NCBI GenBank assembly: GCA_014240165.1
Contig: JAAZXM010000040.1
Span: 1-36,041, forward strand
Length of the DNA: 36,041 nucleotides
Direction: 5' to 3'
Origin: Myxococcales bacterium
GTDB lineage: Bacteria > Myxococcota_A > UBA9160 > UBA4427
In this document: positions 24,808 through 32,778 of the stretch, in pieces
Position numbering within the stretch: the stretch's first letter is position 1
How the letters are laid out: each line of letters starts with the position of its first letter
Position numbers and translations under genes: made by a program
Notes under the pieces: model-generated
What the model was told of the DNA's origin: nothing
The model's database searches: none
What the model saw: only the letters and a program-made list of their open reading frames with translations

Positions 24808-26520
24808 TCAGTTCGGTTCGTTCTGGGGCCAGTAGTCGTCTTCACGGTCCGGGAGGCTGTACTCATAGGGCCCGCGATAAACCGTGGGCAGTTCCTTCCA
24901 ATTTCCATGAGGCGGCGGCGATTCCGTGGTCCACTCCAGGGTGTTGGCCTTCCAGGGATTCTTTCCGGCCTTCTCGCCCCGGCGCAGGCTGACGATGAAG
25001 TTGTAGAAGAAGACCAACTGGAAGCTGATCATCACCAGGAGGGCCGACGTGGCCAACACACGAATATCCTGCATCCAGGGCACAGCCAACTCGGGGAAAT
25101 GCGAGTAGTCGTAGATCCGCCTGTGCTGCCCGCCCATGCCTACCAGGAAAAGCGGGATGAAGATGAAGTTGAACGGGATGATCGTGCCCCAGAAGTGAAT
25201 CTTCCCAAGCCTGTCATTCATCATGCGACCGAACATCTTGGGGAACCAGTAGGTAAGGCCCGCATATGTCCCAATAATCGCGATGGGGAAGAACGTGTAG
25301 TGGAAGTGGGCGAGTACAAAATAAGTGTCGTGGAAGTAGATATCTGCACCACTCGCGCCCAGAAAGATTCCTGTCACCCCGCCGATCAGGAATTCGGCGA
25401 TGAAGGCCAAGCCCCAGAGCATCGGCGTTGTGAGCCTGATCGAGCCGCCATAGAGCGTCGCGATGTAGACGAACATCATCTCCGCAATGGGGACGGAAAT
25501 AAGCAGAGTGGTCAGCGTAAAGACGTGCGCCATTCTCGGGTCCACGCCAGCAATGAACTGGTGATGGGCCCAAACGGTAAAGCTCAGAACGCCGGTGGCG
25601 ATGGTCGTATGGAGCACCGTCCGATAACCGAAGAGCTTTTTCCGGGCGAAGACTGTGATGATTTCTGCCGTGATCCCCAGAGCGGGCAACAGCACCACGT
25701 AGACTTCGGGGTGCCCGAAGAACCAGAACAGATGCTGCCAGAGAATCGGATCACCGCCCCGGGCCGGATCGAAGAAAGCTGTCCCGAGGTTCTGGTCGAA
25801 GAGGAGCATGATGGCGCCTGCGATCAGGGGGCCCACGGAAACCAGGAAGAGGATGCTGGCGATAACGATCATCCAGACCACGATCGGGATGTCATAGAGC
25901 TTCATGCCCGGCGCGCGTGAGTTCATCGCGGTCGTGATGAAGTTGATACCACCGAGCAAAAAGGCCACGAATTCAAGCGCAACGGCGACTAACCAGATAG
26001 TTGAGCCTAAAGGCGTCAGACTGTATTCCGCCTTGGCAGAAAGAGGTGGATAAGCCGTCCAAGCGCCTCCGAAGCCACCGCCTTCGACGAAGAACGAAGT
26101 CAGGAGCACAACCGCGCTCAGCAGGAAGATCTGATATGAAAGTCGATTGATCTTGGGAAAGACCATGTCGTCGCAACCGCACATCAGCGGAATCAGATAA
26201 TTCCCGAAGGCTGCGATCAGCACCGGCATGGCAACCCAGAAAATCATGATCGCGCCATGATTGGTGACCAGTGCGTTGTAATTGGCCGGCGTCACAATGC
26301 CGAAACCCGGGACATCGATGCCCGGGAAGGCCAACTGCATGCGGAACGCGTAGGCCATGAAGCCACCGATCATCGCCATGGCGATCCCGGTGAACATGTA
26401 CTGCATGGCGATCATCTTATGATCGGTGGAGAAGATGTACTTGCTCCAGAAACTCTGCTCTTCGTGACCGTGATGGTCGTCGGCAGGGGCCGGGGCGTCT
26501 GTGGTGATCGATTCAGCCAT
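24808..26520 (-). CDS. ctaD: Cytochrome c oxidase subunit I (A1-like, variant K-channel)
   Basis: The 570-residue catalytic subunit reduces O2 in the inner membrane. Haem a ligands H88 and H407, haem a3 ligand H405 and CuB ligands H270, H319 and H320 are all present. The cross-link tyrosine Y274 and the A1-type glutamate E272 (HPEVY) are kept. D-channel residues N107, D118, N125 and N200 are also in place. In the K-channel, where Paracoccus has TGIK with K354, this protein reads IAEMM: the lysine is M348 and a glutamate, E347, is one residue earlier. The gap to subunit II is 2 bases. Confidence 0.97.
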   Translation of the reverse strand: MAESITTDAPAPADDHHGHEEQSFWSKYIFSTDHKMIAMQYMFTGIAMAMIGGFMAYAFRMQLAFPGIDVPGFGIVTPANYNALVTNHGAIMIFWVAMPVLIAAFGNYLIPLMCGCDDMVFPKINRLSYQIFLLSAVVLLTSFFVEGGGFGGAWTAYPPLSAKAEYSLTPLGSTIWLVAVALEFVAFLLGGINFITTAMNSRAPGMKLYDIPIVVWMIVIASILFLVSVGPLIAGAIMLLFDQNLGTAFFDPARGGDPILWQHLFWFFGHPEVYVVLLPALGITAEIITVFARKKLFGYRTVLHTTIATGVLSFTVWAHHQFIAGVDPRMAHVFTLTTLLISVPIAEMMFVYIATLYGGSIRLTTPMLWGLAFIAEFLIGGVTGIFLGASGADIYFHDTYFVLAHFHYTFFPIAIIGTYAGLTYWFPKMFGRMMNDRLGKIHFWGTIIPFNFIFIPLFLVGMGGQHRRIYDYSHFPELAVPWMQDIRVLATSALLVMISFQLVFFYNFIVSLRRGEKAGKNPWKANTLEWTTESPPPHGNWKELPTVYRGPYEYSLPDREDDYWPQNEPN

Positions 26521-26522
26521 TT

Positions 26523-27233
26523 TTACTCCTCCCCGATGCCTTGCGACGGGATGTTGGCTGCCAGGGCAAGCGGGCTTTCAGAGGCCATCCAGGCTGCATG
26601 TTTCTCCGGGCTTGTGATAAAGACGCGTGCCGCCATCAATCCGTGGCCGATACCGCAGATTTCCGCACATTGGACATCAAACTCGCCCTCGAGATTCGGT
26701 TCGAACCAGCCCGTGATGACCCGGCCGGGGATCGCATCCTGCTTGAGCCGGAACACAGGAACCGAAAAATCGTGAAGGACGTCGACGGCTTCCAGCTTGT
26801 AGTGGTAGAGCACGTCTTTTTCGAGGTGCAGTTCGTTGACTTTATAGATGTCGTCCGCGGTGTCCAGAACGTTGTCGGGCCCCGGGTGAACGAAGGTCCA
26901 GGTCCACTGCTGGCCGACGATTCGAACGATACTTTCGGCCGGGGGCAGGTCCTGCTTGATGTCGTACCAGACCTTCACTGCCGCGCCGAGGATGAAGATG
27001 TCGCAAACCAAGACGAGCATATGGGGAATGCTAATCCAGCGATGGAGGTGTTTTTCGTCGCCGGTAATATGCTGCGCCCGCTGACCGTCCTTGGCCTTGA
27101 ATTTGAAGATCAGCCAGAAGAACATGCCTTCGCAAGCGATGAACCAGAATCCCACAAGCCAGAAGACCAACTCAAAGAGGGCGTCGATCTCCCACGCGTA
27201 GGTAGATGCGGCAGGTACTAAGCTTTCGATCAT
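26523..27233 (-). CDS. ctaC: Cytochrome c oxidase subunit II
   Basis: This 236-residue protein has two N-terminal membrane helices (residues about 18-45 and 68-90) and a periplasmic CuA domain. The CuA ligands are complete: H154, then C189, E191, C193, H197 and M200 in CAEICGIGHGLM. The aromatic electron-entry patch QQWTWTF is at 108-114. There is no fused cytochrome c domain; the separate dihaem cytochrome c encoded upstream is a likely electron donor. An insert with acidic residues (PDNVLDTADD) follows the aromatic patch. The gene lies 12 bases after the 34-residue peptide gene. Confidence 0.96.
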   Translation of the reverse strand: MIESLVPAASTYAWEIDALFELVFWLVGFWFIACEGMFFWLIFKFKAKDGQRAQHITGDEKHLHRWISIPHMLVLVCDIFILGAAVKVWYDIKQDLPPAESIVRIVGQQWTWTFVHPGPDNVLDTADDIYKVNELHLEKDVLYHYKLEAVDVLHDFSVPVFRLKQDAIPGRVITGWFEPNLEGEFDVQCAEICGIGHGLMAARVFITSPEKHAAWMASESPLALAANIPSQGIGEE

Positions 27234-27245
27234 ATCTTGGGGCCT

Positions 27246-27350
27246 CTAGAGAATGAAGAGGAAGACCACGGCGATGAATGCGCTGACTCCCGCCATGCTC
27301 AAGTAAAAGATTGTCCGAACCACCTCGGCGGCTTCGTGAGTTTTTGCCAT
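27246..27350 (-). CDS. 34-residue single-helix membrane peptide (oxidase operon)
   Basis: This short open frame encodes 34 residues: a charged N-terminus (MAKTHEAAEVVRT) and one membrane helix (IFYLSMAGVSAFIAVVFLFIL) reaching the C-terminus. An AAGG ribosome site stands at a good distance before the ATG. It fills most of the gap between cytochrome c and subunit II and is followed 12 bases later by subunit II, so it is probably translated. Small single-helix subunits are known in bacterial oxidases (CcoQ, aa3 subunit IV, CtaJ-like). I cannot assign it to a family. Confidence 0.65.
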   Translation of the reverse strand: MAKTHEAAEVVRTIFYLSMAGVSAFIAVVFLFIL

Positions 27351-27466
27351 CTTGGCCTTCGATGCCTCTCGCTATGAGTTGGGTTTGCTTACTGCGAAGT
27401 TGATCTTTGGTTCAAGGGGTCGGCAATTGGAGTCGCCGAAGAAATACGAGAACCCCGGGCGGAGAA

Positions 27467-28108
27467 TCACCGAAACGTGCTGATATAGGAAACGACATCC
27501 TTGATCGCTTGATCATCGGCGAGCATGTTCGACAATCCGCGCATCATCACAGCATTCGGATTCGCGGGATTGCTTCCTCGAATACCCGCCTTGAACTTCT
27601 CGAGCGTGCTGACGAGGTACCAGTCGCTCATATGGCTGAGAGGGGGGGAATTCATCCCCTCATTCCCTTCTCCGGCCTTGCCGTGACAGGCAGCGCAGGT
27701 CGCGTAGAGAGCCTTGCCCTGGGCGAGGTTGCCGCCCTCCACCACCGTGGGGGGATTGACCTTCTCCATCCCGGCGACATAACTCGAGACCGCTTGAATG
27801 TCTTCATCATTTTGGAGCCAGAGCGACATCGGATGCATCCGCATTCCGCCCACATCCTGCCAGTTCATTCCCCGGGCTCCGCTCCTGAAAACGGTGAGCT
27901 GGGAAACGATGTACCACTCGTCCAGGCCCGCGATCGCCGGTGCGAGGTAAAGCTCCGTGCCCTGGGCCTCACCGCCATGACATTGCGCACAAAGGTCGTA
28001 GAGCGCCCGGCCACGGGCGTTGTCTTCTGCCAATGACACGCCCGTCAGCGCAAAGGAGGCGACCCAGATCGGGGCCACGATCGCGAAAATTTTGCGAATC
28101 AATACCAT
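27467..28108 (-). CDS. Dihaem cytochrome c (c4-like)
   Basis: The 213-residue precursor has an N-terminal signal peptide (IFAIVAPIWVASFALTGVSLA) and two class I haem sites, C40AQCH44 and C138AACH142, each in its own domain. Methionine-rich segments (MRMHPMSLW; MMRGLSNM) supply likely sixth ligands. It is periplasmic, possibly membrane-associated. As first gene of the oxidase operon it is the obvious electron donor to CuA of subunit II. The duplicated domain pattern is that of cytochrome c4. The 312-base gap upstream must hold the operon promoter. Confidence 0.94.
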   Translation of the reverse strand: MVLIRKIFAIVAPIWVASFALTGVSLAEDNARGRALYDLCAQCHGGEAQGTELYLAPAIAGLDEWYIVSQLTVFRSGARGMNWQDVGGMRMHPMSLWLQNDEDIQAVSSYVAGMEKVNPPTVVEGGNLAQGKALYATCAACHGKAGEGNEGMNSPPLSHMSDWYLVSTLEKFKAGIRGSNPANPNAVMMRGLSNMLADDQAIKDVVSYISTFR

Positions 28109-28420
28109 TCTCTATTCCCGTTACTGACCGCCTCCCGAGGGGGCGGATTTTGAGTTTCAGGGCCTGATTTTGAGGGCTAGAGACTACCGGGCCTGCGGCC
28201 CGCCGGATGCGGGCAAGGGTGCAGCGGATCGATGCGCCGAGAGCGATGGAGCCGACCGACCGCCGAAAAACCCCGGATCTGTCCGGCCATCGCCCAATCC
28301 CCGCCTTCGAATCATCCCCCGCTGGGGTATCGCTCGGCGCGGCGCTCCGGGTCCGGTCGGAAAGCCGCGACGAAGACTCGCCAACGGCCCCCGTCTCGTA
28401 CCCCGAGCGGCATGGGCGTC
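28109..28420. other. Intergenic region between oxidase operon and amidohydrolase
   Basis: No gene is visible in these 312 bases. The region must end the amidohydrolase transcript and start the oxidase operon (both minus). It holds a candidate terminator at 28266-28286, a short hairpin GGGCC-TGC-GGCCC at 28189-28201, two direct copies of GATTTTGAG at 28146-28154 and 28166-28174 (20-base period), and an 8-bp hairpin at 28127-28145 (CCGCCTCC/GGGGGCGG with one G-U pair) in the likely leader of the cytochrome c gene. No clear -35/-10 pair was found. Confidence 0.4.
28266..28286 (-). terminator. Candidate terminator for the TetR-Rieske-amidohydrolase operon
   Basis: On the minus strand CCGGA-CAGA-TCCGG forms a 5-bp stem with a 4-base loop, followed by GG and five T residues. 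It lies 134 bases past the amidohydrolase stop. The stem is short, so this is tentative. Confidence 0.35.
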
Positions 28421-29596
28421 TTATTCGAAGTCGGCCTGCTTCGGCCCGATGCGATCGGCCACGGCCGCGAGTTTATCGGTCTCGAAGCCGTACCAATGCG
28501 CAGCATTGGTGCCGAGCATCATGGTCAACTCTTCCTTGGGCACATCAAGGAACGTTTCCCGCATTGCGGAAGCGGTTTCGGGCCATGTGCCTTCGGGGTG
28601 AGGGTAGTCACTGCCCCAAGCGATGTTCTCGACGCCGATCTCTTTGCGCATCTCTGCCTCACGGCGGGGCATACAGGAGGCGCCCACGAGGACATTGCGG
28701 GCGAAATATTCACTCGGCTTGAGTGACATGTGGCTCGTATAGTCGCCGAGCTTCGCGCTGTAGGGCGTGTCCTCGTAGCGAAAATCCAGCAGCTTCAAAT
28801 ACTCGGGAACCCAGACCGCAGTGCCCTCTGTGATCGCGACTCGCAATTTCGGAAAGCGCTCGAATACTCCCCCCCAGAGCATGAAGGTGAGCGGGCGGAC
28901 CAGATACCAGGCAACCTCGCTGATATAGATCCCCACCATTCCCTGGCCATCGCCGTAATCCTCCATGGGGGCCGGGCCAGAGTGAAAGTTGACGACCAAC
29001 TCGAGTTCTTCGCATACCGCCCAAAAGGGATCGTATTTCGGATGGTCATAGCCTGCGAATTTCCCCCATCGCACGGGAAGCATCACGCTCTTCAATCCGT
29101 TGACCTTGGCCCAACGCGCTTCTTTGACCGCTTCGTCCAGATCCCAGAGAATCGGAATGATGGCGACCCCCGCCCGGCGCTCGGGTGCCATCTGACATAG
29201 CTCGGCGAGCCAACGGTTATGAGCACGCGCGCCCGCCCATTGAAGCTCGGGCACGATTTCTTCGGTGGGAAGCGAGAGGCCAGCTCCAAAAGGAGGCATG
29301 TTCATCTCGGTGATTCCATCGGGAAAGATCACTTCACCCGCGATCCCGTCGTTGTCCAAGACCTCGATGCGCTTGTCGTGATCCCAAGCCCCTGAGAGAA
29401 GGTCTTCGCGGCCGCTTCGCCACTCCTCGTTGATTTCGTCCACCAGAAACTTTCTCGCCGCCTCCTGGGTGGCAGCGATTTGAATCGGCAAAGCCACATC
29501 GAAAGCTTCCCTGTACTTCGGCTCGAGATAGTCGCGGTATTTCTCGGGCGGCAAACCCGCATGACAATCCGAAGAGATGACCATATAGCGATCCAT
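28421..29596 (-). CDS. Amidohydrolase family 2 protein
   Basis: This 391-residue protein has the amidohydrolase-2 TIM-barrel pattern seen in decarboxylases and hydrolases of catabolic pathways. The N-terminal metal motif is degenerate (SSDCHAGLPPEKY, with D10-x-H12). Mid-protein VNFHSG and late WGSDYPHPEGTWP supply the usual metal and active-site His and Asp. It probably hydrolyses or decarboxylates a ring-derived intermediate in the cytoplasm, but the substrate is not readable. It follows the Rieske oxygenase gene after 39 bases and is the last gene of the TetR-controlled operon. Confidence 0.9.
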   Translation of the reverse strand: MDRYMVISSDCHAGLPPEKYRDYLEPKYREAFDVALPIQIAATQEAARKFLVDEINEEWRSGREDLLSGAWDHDKRIEVLDNDGIAGEVIFPDGITEMNMPPFGAGLSLPTEEIVPELQWAGARAHNRWLAELCQMAPERRAGVAIIPILWDLDEAVKEARWAKVNGLKSVMLPVRWGKFAGYDHPKYDPFWAVCEELELVVNFHSGPAPMEDYGDGQGMVGIYISEVAWYLVRPLTFMLWGGVFERFPKLRVAITEGTAVWVPEYLKLLDFRYEDTPYSAKLGDYTSHMSLKPSEYFARNVLVGASCMPRREAEMRKEIGVENIAWGSDYPHPEGTWPETASAMRETFLDVPKEELTMMLGTNAAHWYGFETDKLAAVADRIGPKQADFE

Positions 29597-29635
29597 GACG
29601 TCCTTCCTTGATCAACGCGTATCGGGCGCCGATCC

Positions 29636-30583
29636 TCAACTGTCTGGGTTGGAGTAGAACTGCCCAACCCAGCGACGAAACTCGCTGAGTAGTTTATCAG
29701 CCTCGCAGAAGACAGGGTTGGAACGGTGGATCTTGTTCTTCCAGATCCTCAGATCGTCCGCCAAACCGCCTGTAATGCCGTCAAACCACTCCTCTCCCGC
29801 CGTATCCACCAAATTCTTCGTCGCCGTCATGGTCCAGCGAGAAATCGTGTTGTGGCGGTCGACCGGGGATGTCGAAGAGAACATATAGAGGCCCGCACCC
29901 GGAATCCCGCGACTCTCGACGCTCGACATACCCAGGCACCAGGTGTCCCGCAGCAATTCCATTTGGAAAGTCCCATGCGGAGTTTCCTGTTCGCTGTAGC
30001 TCACGGCGTGCATGAAACGGCCACCCTCGCCGAATTCGATTTCGGTCTCCGGAACCGCCATGCTGTTATGAACCACCTGGAAATGCACCGGGTCCAGGTT
30101 GTTCTCCGCCATGTCCTGCATGTGAATGGGAACCTCGAACTCGAAAATTTTCGGCTCAGACCATTCGGGGTCGTGAAGTTGGGGGATCGTGGGCACTTCC
30201 CAATCCGCCGGCTTCTGCTCCGCATGATGCCAGACGAAGATCATGCCGTTGCGTTCCAATACCTCCCAGGCGCGCACTCGCGCTTTCGGGGGTATCCGGT
30301 CGCAGTAGGGGATCTCGACACAATTCCCCGTCTCGCCGTCATAGTGCCAGGCATGAAAGGGGCATCGGACAGACTCGCCCACCACCCGGCCACCCTCGGC
30401 CAGATGTGCCCCCAGATGGGCGCAGAAGGCCGATAGAACCCTTGCCTGGCCCGTGCGAGTTCGGAAGAGAACCATCTCCTCTTCGAAATAGTAGATGCGC
30501 TTGACTTCGCCTGGGCCCAAATCGCTGGTCCAGGCCACGGCATACCATCCATTCGGAATTCCCGGGACATCATTCTTATCCAT
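29636..30583 (-). CDS. Rieske oxygenase, KshA-like
   Basis: The 315-residue protein has an N-terminal Rieske domain (C54-x-H56, C74-x-x-H77) and a short catalytic domain. The mononuclear iron motif is ENNLDPVHFQVVHN, with D164, H167 and H172. The compact size and N-x-x-D-P-x-H-F-x-x-x-H pattern resemble 3-ketosteroid 9-alpha-hydroxylase (KshA) and cholesterol-7-desaturase-type oxygenases rather than classical aromatic dioxygenases. It may therefore act on a sterol, terpenoid or similar hydrophobic ring, which is an inference. It follows the TetR gene by 6 bases, and the amidohydrolase follows it. Confidence 0.9.
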   Translation of the reverse strand: MDKNDVPGIPNGWYAVAWTSDLGPGEVKRIYYFEEEMVLFRTRTGQARVLSAFCAHLGAHLAEGGRVVGESVRCPFHAWHYDGETGNCVEIPYCDRIPPKARVRAWEVLERNGMIFVWHHAEQKPADWEVPTIPQLHDPEWSEPKIFEFEVPIHMQDMAENNLDPVHFQVVHNSMAVPETEIEFGEGGRFMHAVSYSEQETPHGTFQMELLRDTWCLGMSSVESRGIPGAGLYMFSSTSPVDRHNTISRWTMTATKNLVDTAGEEWFDGITGGLADDLRIWKNKIHRSNPVFCEADKLLSEFRRWVGQFYSNPDS

Positions 30584-30589
30584 CGCGCT

Positions 30590-31210
30590 TCAACTCTCCA
30601 TGGCGTCCGCAAGAAAACGCGCAGCCATCGTCGCACGCTCCCTGAGCGGATAGGCGTCAAAATTTGCCCAGTTGAACATCAAAACATAGAAGGCACCCAT
30701 GAACATCTCGGTCAGTGCATCGGCGTCGTAACGATTCGTCAGGTCACCCGCTGCGAGGCCATCGGCAATGATGCCCCCGAACGCATCCCGCAGTTGCTGG
30801 GCTTGCTTGTGTTCGTTCCCCGATTCGTGCGCGATGTGGACAATCTCGGTCAGCACTTCCCGGTGCATGGGGCCCGCTTCATCGGCGTTGTCGGCGATAC
30901 GTTCGAAAAACGCGCCGATTTTCTCGCGACTCGAGAGCCTCAACTTGCGCACCGCCTCGATGTCCAGAAGCAATCGGCCGAGAGAATCTTGTGCGATTTC
31001 CCGGAGCAGGTGACGCTTGCTCGGGAAATGATTGAAGAAGGTCTTCTGGGCGACATCCGCGCGCGCACAAATTTCCTGCACCTTGGTGGCGTCGATGCCC
31101 TGGGCATCGAAGAGCGCGAGGCCCGCCTCCCGGATACGGCTGCGCACCTCGAGTTTCCGGCGCTCACGGCGACCAAGATCCGGCGCATCGGTGGGGGTGG
31201 GGGGAGGCAT
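30590..31210 (-). CDS. TetR-family regulator
   Basis: This 206-residue regulator has an N-terminal helix-turn-helix (ATKVQEICARADVAQKTFFNHF, then F-P-S-K-R-x-L-L). An all-helical ligand-binding domain follows. It lies first in an operon with a KshA-like Rieske oxygenase and an amidohydrolase. A 24-bp near-palindrome overlapping its promoter is a likely operator, so it should repress its own operon until a pathway substrate or product binds. ATG at 31210 is used; a TTG at 31219 is in frame. No ribosome site is visible, and with the predicted transcript start the leader would be only a few bases. Confidence 0.9.
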   Translation of the reverse strand: MPPPTPTDAPDLGRRERRKLEVRSRIREAGLALFDAQGIDATKVQEICARADVAQKTFFNHFPSKRHLLREIAQDSLGRLLLDIEAVRKLRLSSREKIGAFFERIADNADEAGPMHREVLTEIVHIAHESGNEHKQAQQLRDAFGGIIADGLAAGDLTNRYDADALTEMFMGAFYVLMFNWANFDAYPLRERATMAARFLADAMES

Positions 31211-31221
31211 AGAGAGCAATC

Positions 31222-31249
31222 ATTATGACAAACTTACACTCGGGTGCAA
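31222..31249 (-). promoter_or_regulatory. Promoter of the TetR-Rieske-amidohydrolase operon
   Basis: On the minus strand TTGCAC (plus 31244-31249) and CATAAT (plus 31222-31227) are 16 bases apart. The -10 matches the consensus at 5 of 6 positions; the -35 is weaker. The start of transcription would fall near 31215, only about 5 bases before the ATG. Confidence 0.5.
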
Positions 31250-31253
31250 GTTT
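31230..31253. promoter_or_regulatory. 24-bp palindromic operator, probable TetR binding site
   Basis: Arms AAACTT and AAGTTT enclose a largely self-complementary centre; 20 of 24 positions agree with the reverse complement. It covers the spacer and -35 of the predicted promoter, so a bound repressor would block RNA polymerase. Length and symmetry are those of TetR-family operators, and the adjacent gene encodes a TetR protein. Confidence 0.75.
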
Positions 31254-31323
31254 ACACATAGCTATAAGATACCCCTCTACCTGCGGAAAAAGCGCCCTAG
31301 AGCGCGCCTGGGGCTTGGGGGTC

Positions 31324-32250
31324 TCAGCTTTGGGGGCTCTCCGCCGGCGGGGCGTCCCCGCCCGTTACCCGGCTCCAGCGGAACGGGGCCAGCTGTTGGG
31401 CAAGCCAAGTCATGGGATAACGGGGCAGGCCCGTCAGCCCGATATCCAGGGGCGGCTCCCGATCCGCGGGCAGGAAGCGGGTCCTAAAGACGGTGTCCCA
31501 GATGATCAGGTTCTGCCCATAATTTCGATTCGATTCCACGACCCGCCGCGAGTGATGCCAGCGATGGAGTTCCGCCATGCTGAAGACCCAATTCAGGGGC
31601 CCGAGCCGCACCGGCACATTGCAGTGCTGGAAAATTCCGTGGATCGCCGCAAAGAGAACCCAAAGAACCATCACCGGTTCGCCCGCACCCAGCGCCACCA
31701 GGGGCACGATGGCCGCCAGATTGTTGATCAGGATGTCCACCGGGTGAAAGCGCGCAGCATTCAACCAATAGAGCCGGGGCGCGCTGTGGTGCAATGCGTG
31801 AAAGCGCCAGAGCAAGGGCACTTCGTGCTGCAGCCGGTGAACCCAATACTGGCCCAACTCGCCAATCACCAGGGCCAGGCCAAGCTGAAATATGATCGGC
31901 CAGTCACCGGGCCAGATCTGCAGCGCGTATGCGCCGAGCAGCCAACTTCCCAACCCCACGCCCAGCAGGCGCAGCATCGGATCGGCCAGGCCCGTAGTCA
32001 GCGCGATGGTCACGATGTGCTTGAGATCCACGCCGAGGTCGGCATGGTTTCGGTTCCAATCCCCGTGGTAGGGAAAGAGTCGTTCGAGAACCATCACCGC
32101 GATAAAAGAGGGAGCCTGCATGGCGAAGGCCGCCAGCACCGGGTTGATACCCCGATTCATCAGGAGAATCGCGCCCCCTATGGCGCCCGCCATGATCCCC
32201 GGAAAAGCGAGGTGCGCGACAAGATCTCGGGCTCGAAGGGAGAGTGCCAT
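31324..32250 (-). CDS. Sterol desaturase / fatty acid hydroxylase family protein
   Basis: This 308-residue integral membrane enzyme has several hydrophobic helices and the histidine clusters of the non-haem diiron superfamily: H138-x-x-x-H142 (HRLQH), H151-x-x-H154-H155 (HALHH) and H229-x-x-H232-H233 (HRWHH), with further histidines between. Members hydroxylate or desaturate sterols, fatty acids, carotenoids or alkylglycerols using O2. Which of these applies cannot be told here. ATG at 32250 is chosen; the open frame extends to a TTG at 32295 without family sequence. It lies 41 bases after the glyoxalase-fold gene and is the last gene of its group. Confidence 0.92.
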   Translation of the reverse strand: MALSLRARDLVAHLAFPGIMAGAIGGAILLMNRGINPVLAAFAMQAPSFIAVMVLERLFPYHGDWNRNHADLGVDLKHIVTIALTTGLADPMLRLLGVGLGSWLLGAYALQIWPGDWPIIFQLGLALVIGELGQYWVHRLQHEVPLLWRFHALHHSAPRLYWLNAARFHPVDILINNLAAIVPLVALGAGEPVMVLWVLFAAIHGIFQHCNVPVRLGPLNWVFSMAELHRWHHSRRVVESNRNYGQNLIIWDTVFRTRFLPADREPPLDIGLTGLPRYPMTWLAQQLAPFRWSRVTGGDAPPAESPQS

Positions 32251-32291
32251 GGGTTCAGGATAGCGCCGAGAAAAAGCGAGAGGCCCGGGCC

Positions 32292-32681
32292 TCAACGCCT
32301 CCCCAGGCGTCCCCCGGGCTGGATGAATTCGACCGTATTGCCATCGGGGTCGCGCACGAAAATCTGGCCCACTTCGTTCCCGGTGGCGAGCATTTCCACC
32401 CCCGCCTCCTCCAGCCGTCCATGCATGGCTTCATAATCCGAAATCTCGAAGGCCACGTGTTGGGCCAGGGGCGTCAGGGCCGGGGCCGCGGTCCCCACGT
32501 CCACGCCGTCCGGGGTCTGGATCAGGTGTAGCTGGACTGAGCCCGCCTGGTACCAGATCCCCGGCAGGCCGAAATCAGGTCGTTCGATCTCGCTAAGACC
32601 CAGTAGCCGGGTGTAGAAGCCGCGCGCCTTCTCGATATCGCCTACCGCCAGGGAAAAATGATGCGCGCCTTCGATGAGCAT
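32292..32681 (-). CDS. VOC-family (glyoxalase-fold) protein
   Basis: This 129-residue protein has two beta-alpha-beta-beta-beta modules. Probable metal ligands are H8 (GAHHFSLAV), H52 (LHLI), H75 (AQHVAFEI) and E118 (NTVEFIQP). The family includes glyoxalases, extradiol dioxygenases and epimerases; no specific reaction can be assigned. ATG 32681 is supported by GGAGG about 6 bases upstream, although the frame is open further. The upstream quinone-oxidoreductase-like gene ends in a strong hairpin 96 bases away, so this may be a separate or attenuated transcript. Confidence 0.9.
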   Translation of the reverse strand: MLIEGAHHFSLAVGDIEKARGFYTRLLGLSEIERPDFGLPGIWYQAGSVQLHLIQTPDGVDVGTAAPALTPLAQHVAFEISDYEAMHGRLEEAGVEMLATGNEVGQIFVRDPDGNTVEFIQPGGRLGRR

Positions 32682-32751
32682 CCGCTGCCTCCTGCCGGCG
32701 CCCTCGGCCCGGCCCCTCGGTGAAGAGTACCTTGTTTGGATCCAGTTCAAT

Positions 32752-32778
32752 GCCGGGGGGCGCAGCGCCCATCCCGGC
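32752..32778 (-). terminator. Strong hairpin after the CaiB-quinone oxidoreductase pair
   Basis: On the minus strand GCCGGG, an AT bulge and GGGC pair with GCCC and CCCGGC around a GCTGC loop, giving about ten GC pairs. The hairpin starts at the last base of the stop codon. No T-tract follows, so it may attenuate rather than fully terminate. Confidence 0.45.

Noticed and set aside
24907..25920. 337-codon plus-strand frame opposite oxidase subunit I
   Set aside because: It is the complement of a highly conserved membrane protein; the product is a hydrophilic string of His, Asp, Glu and Arg with no domain.
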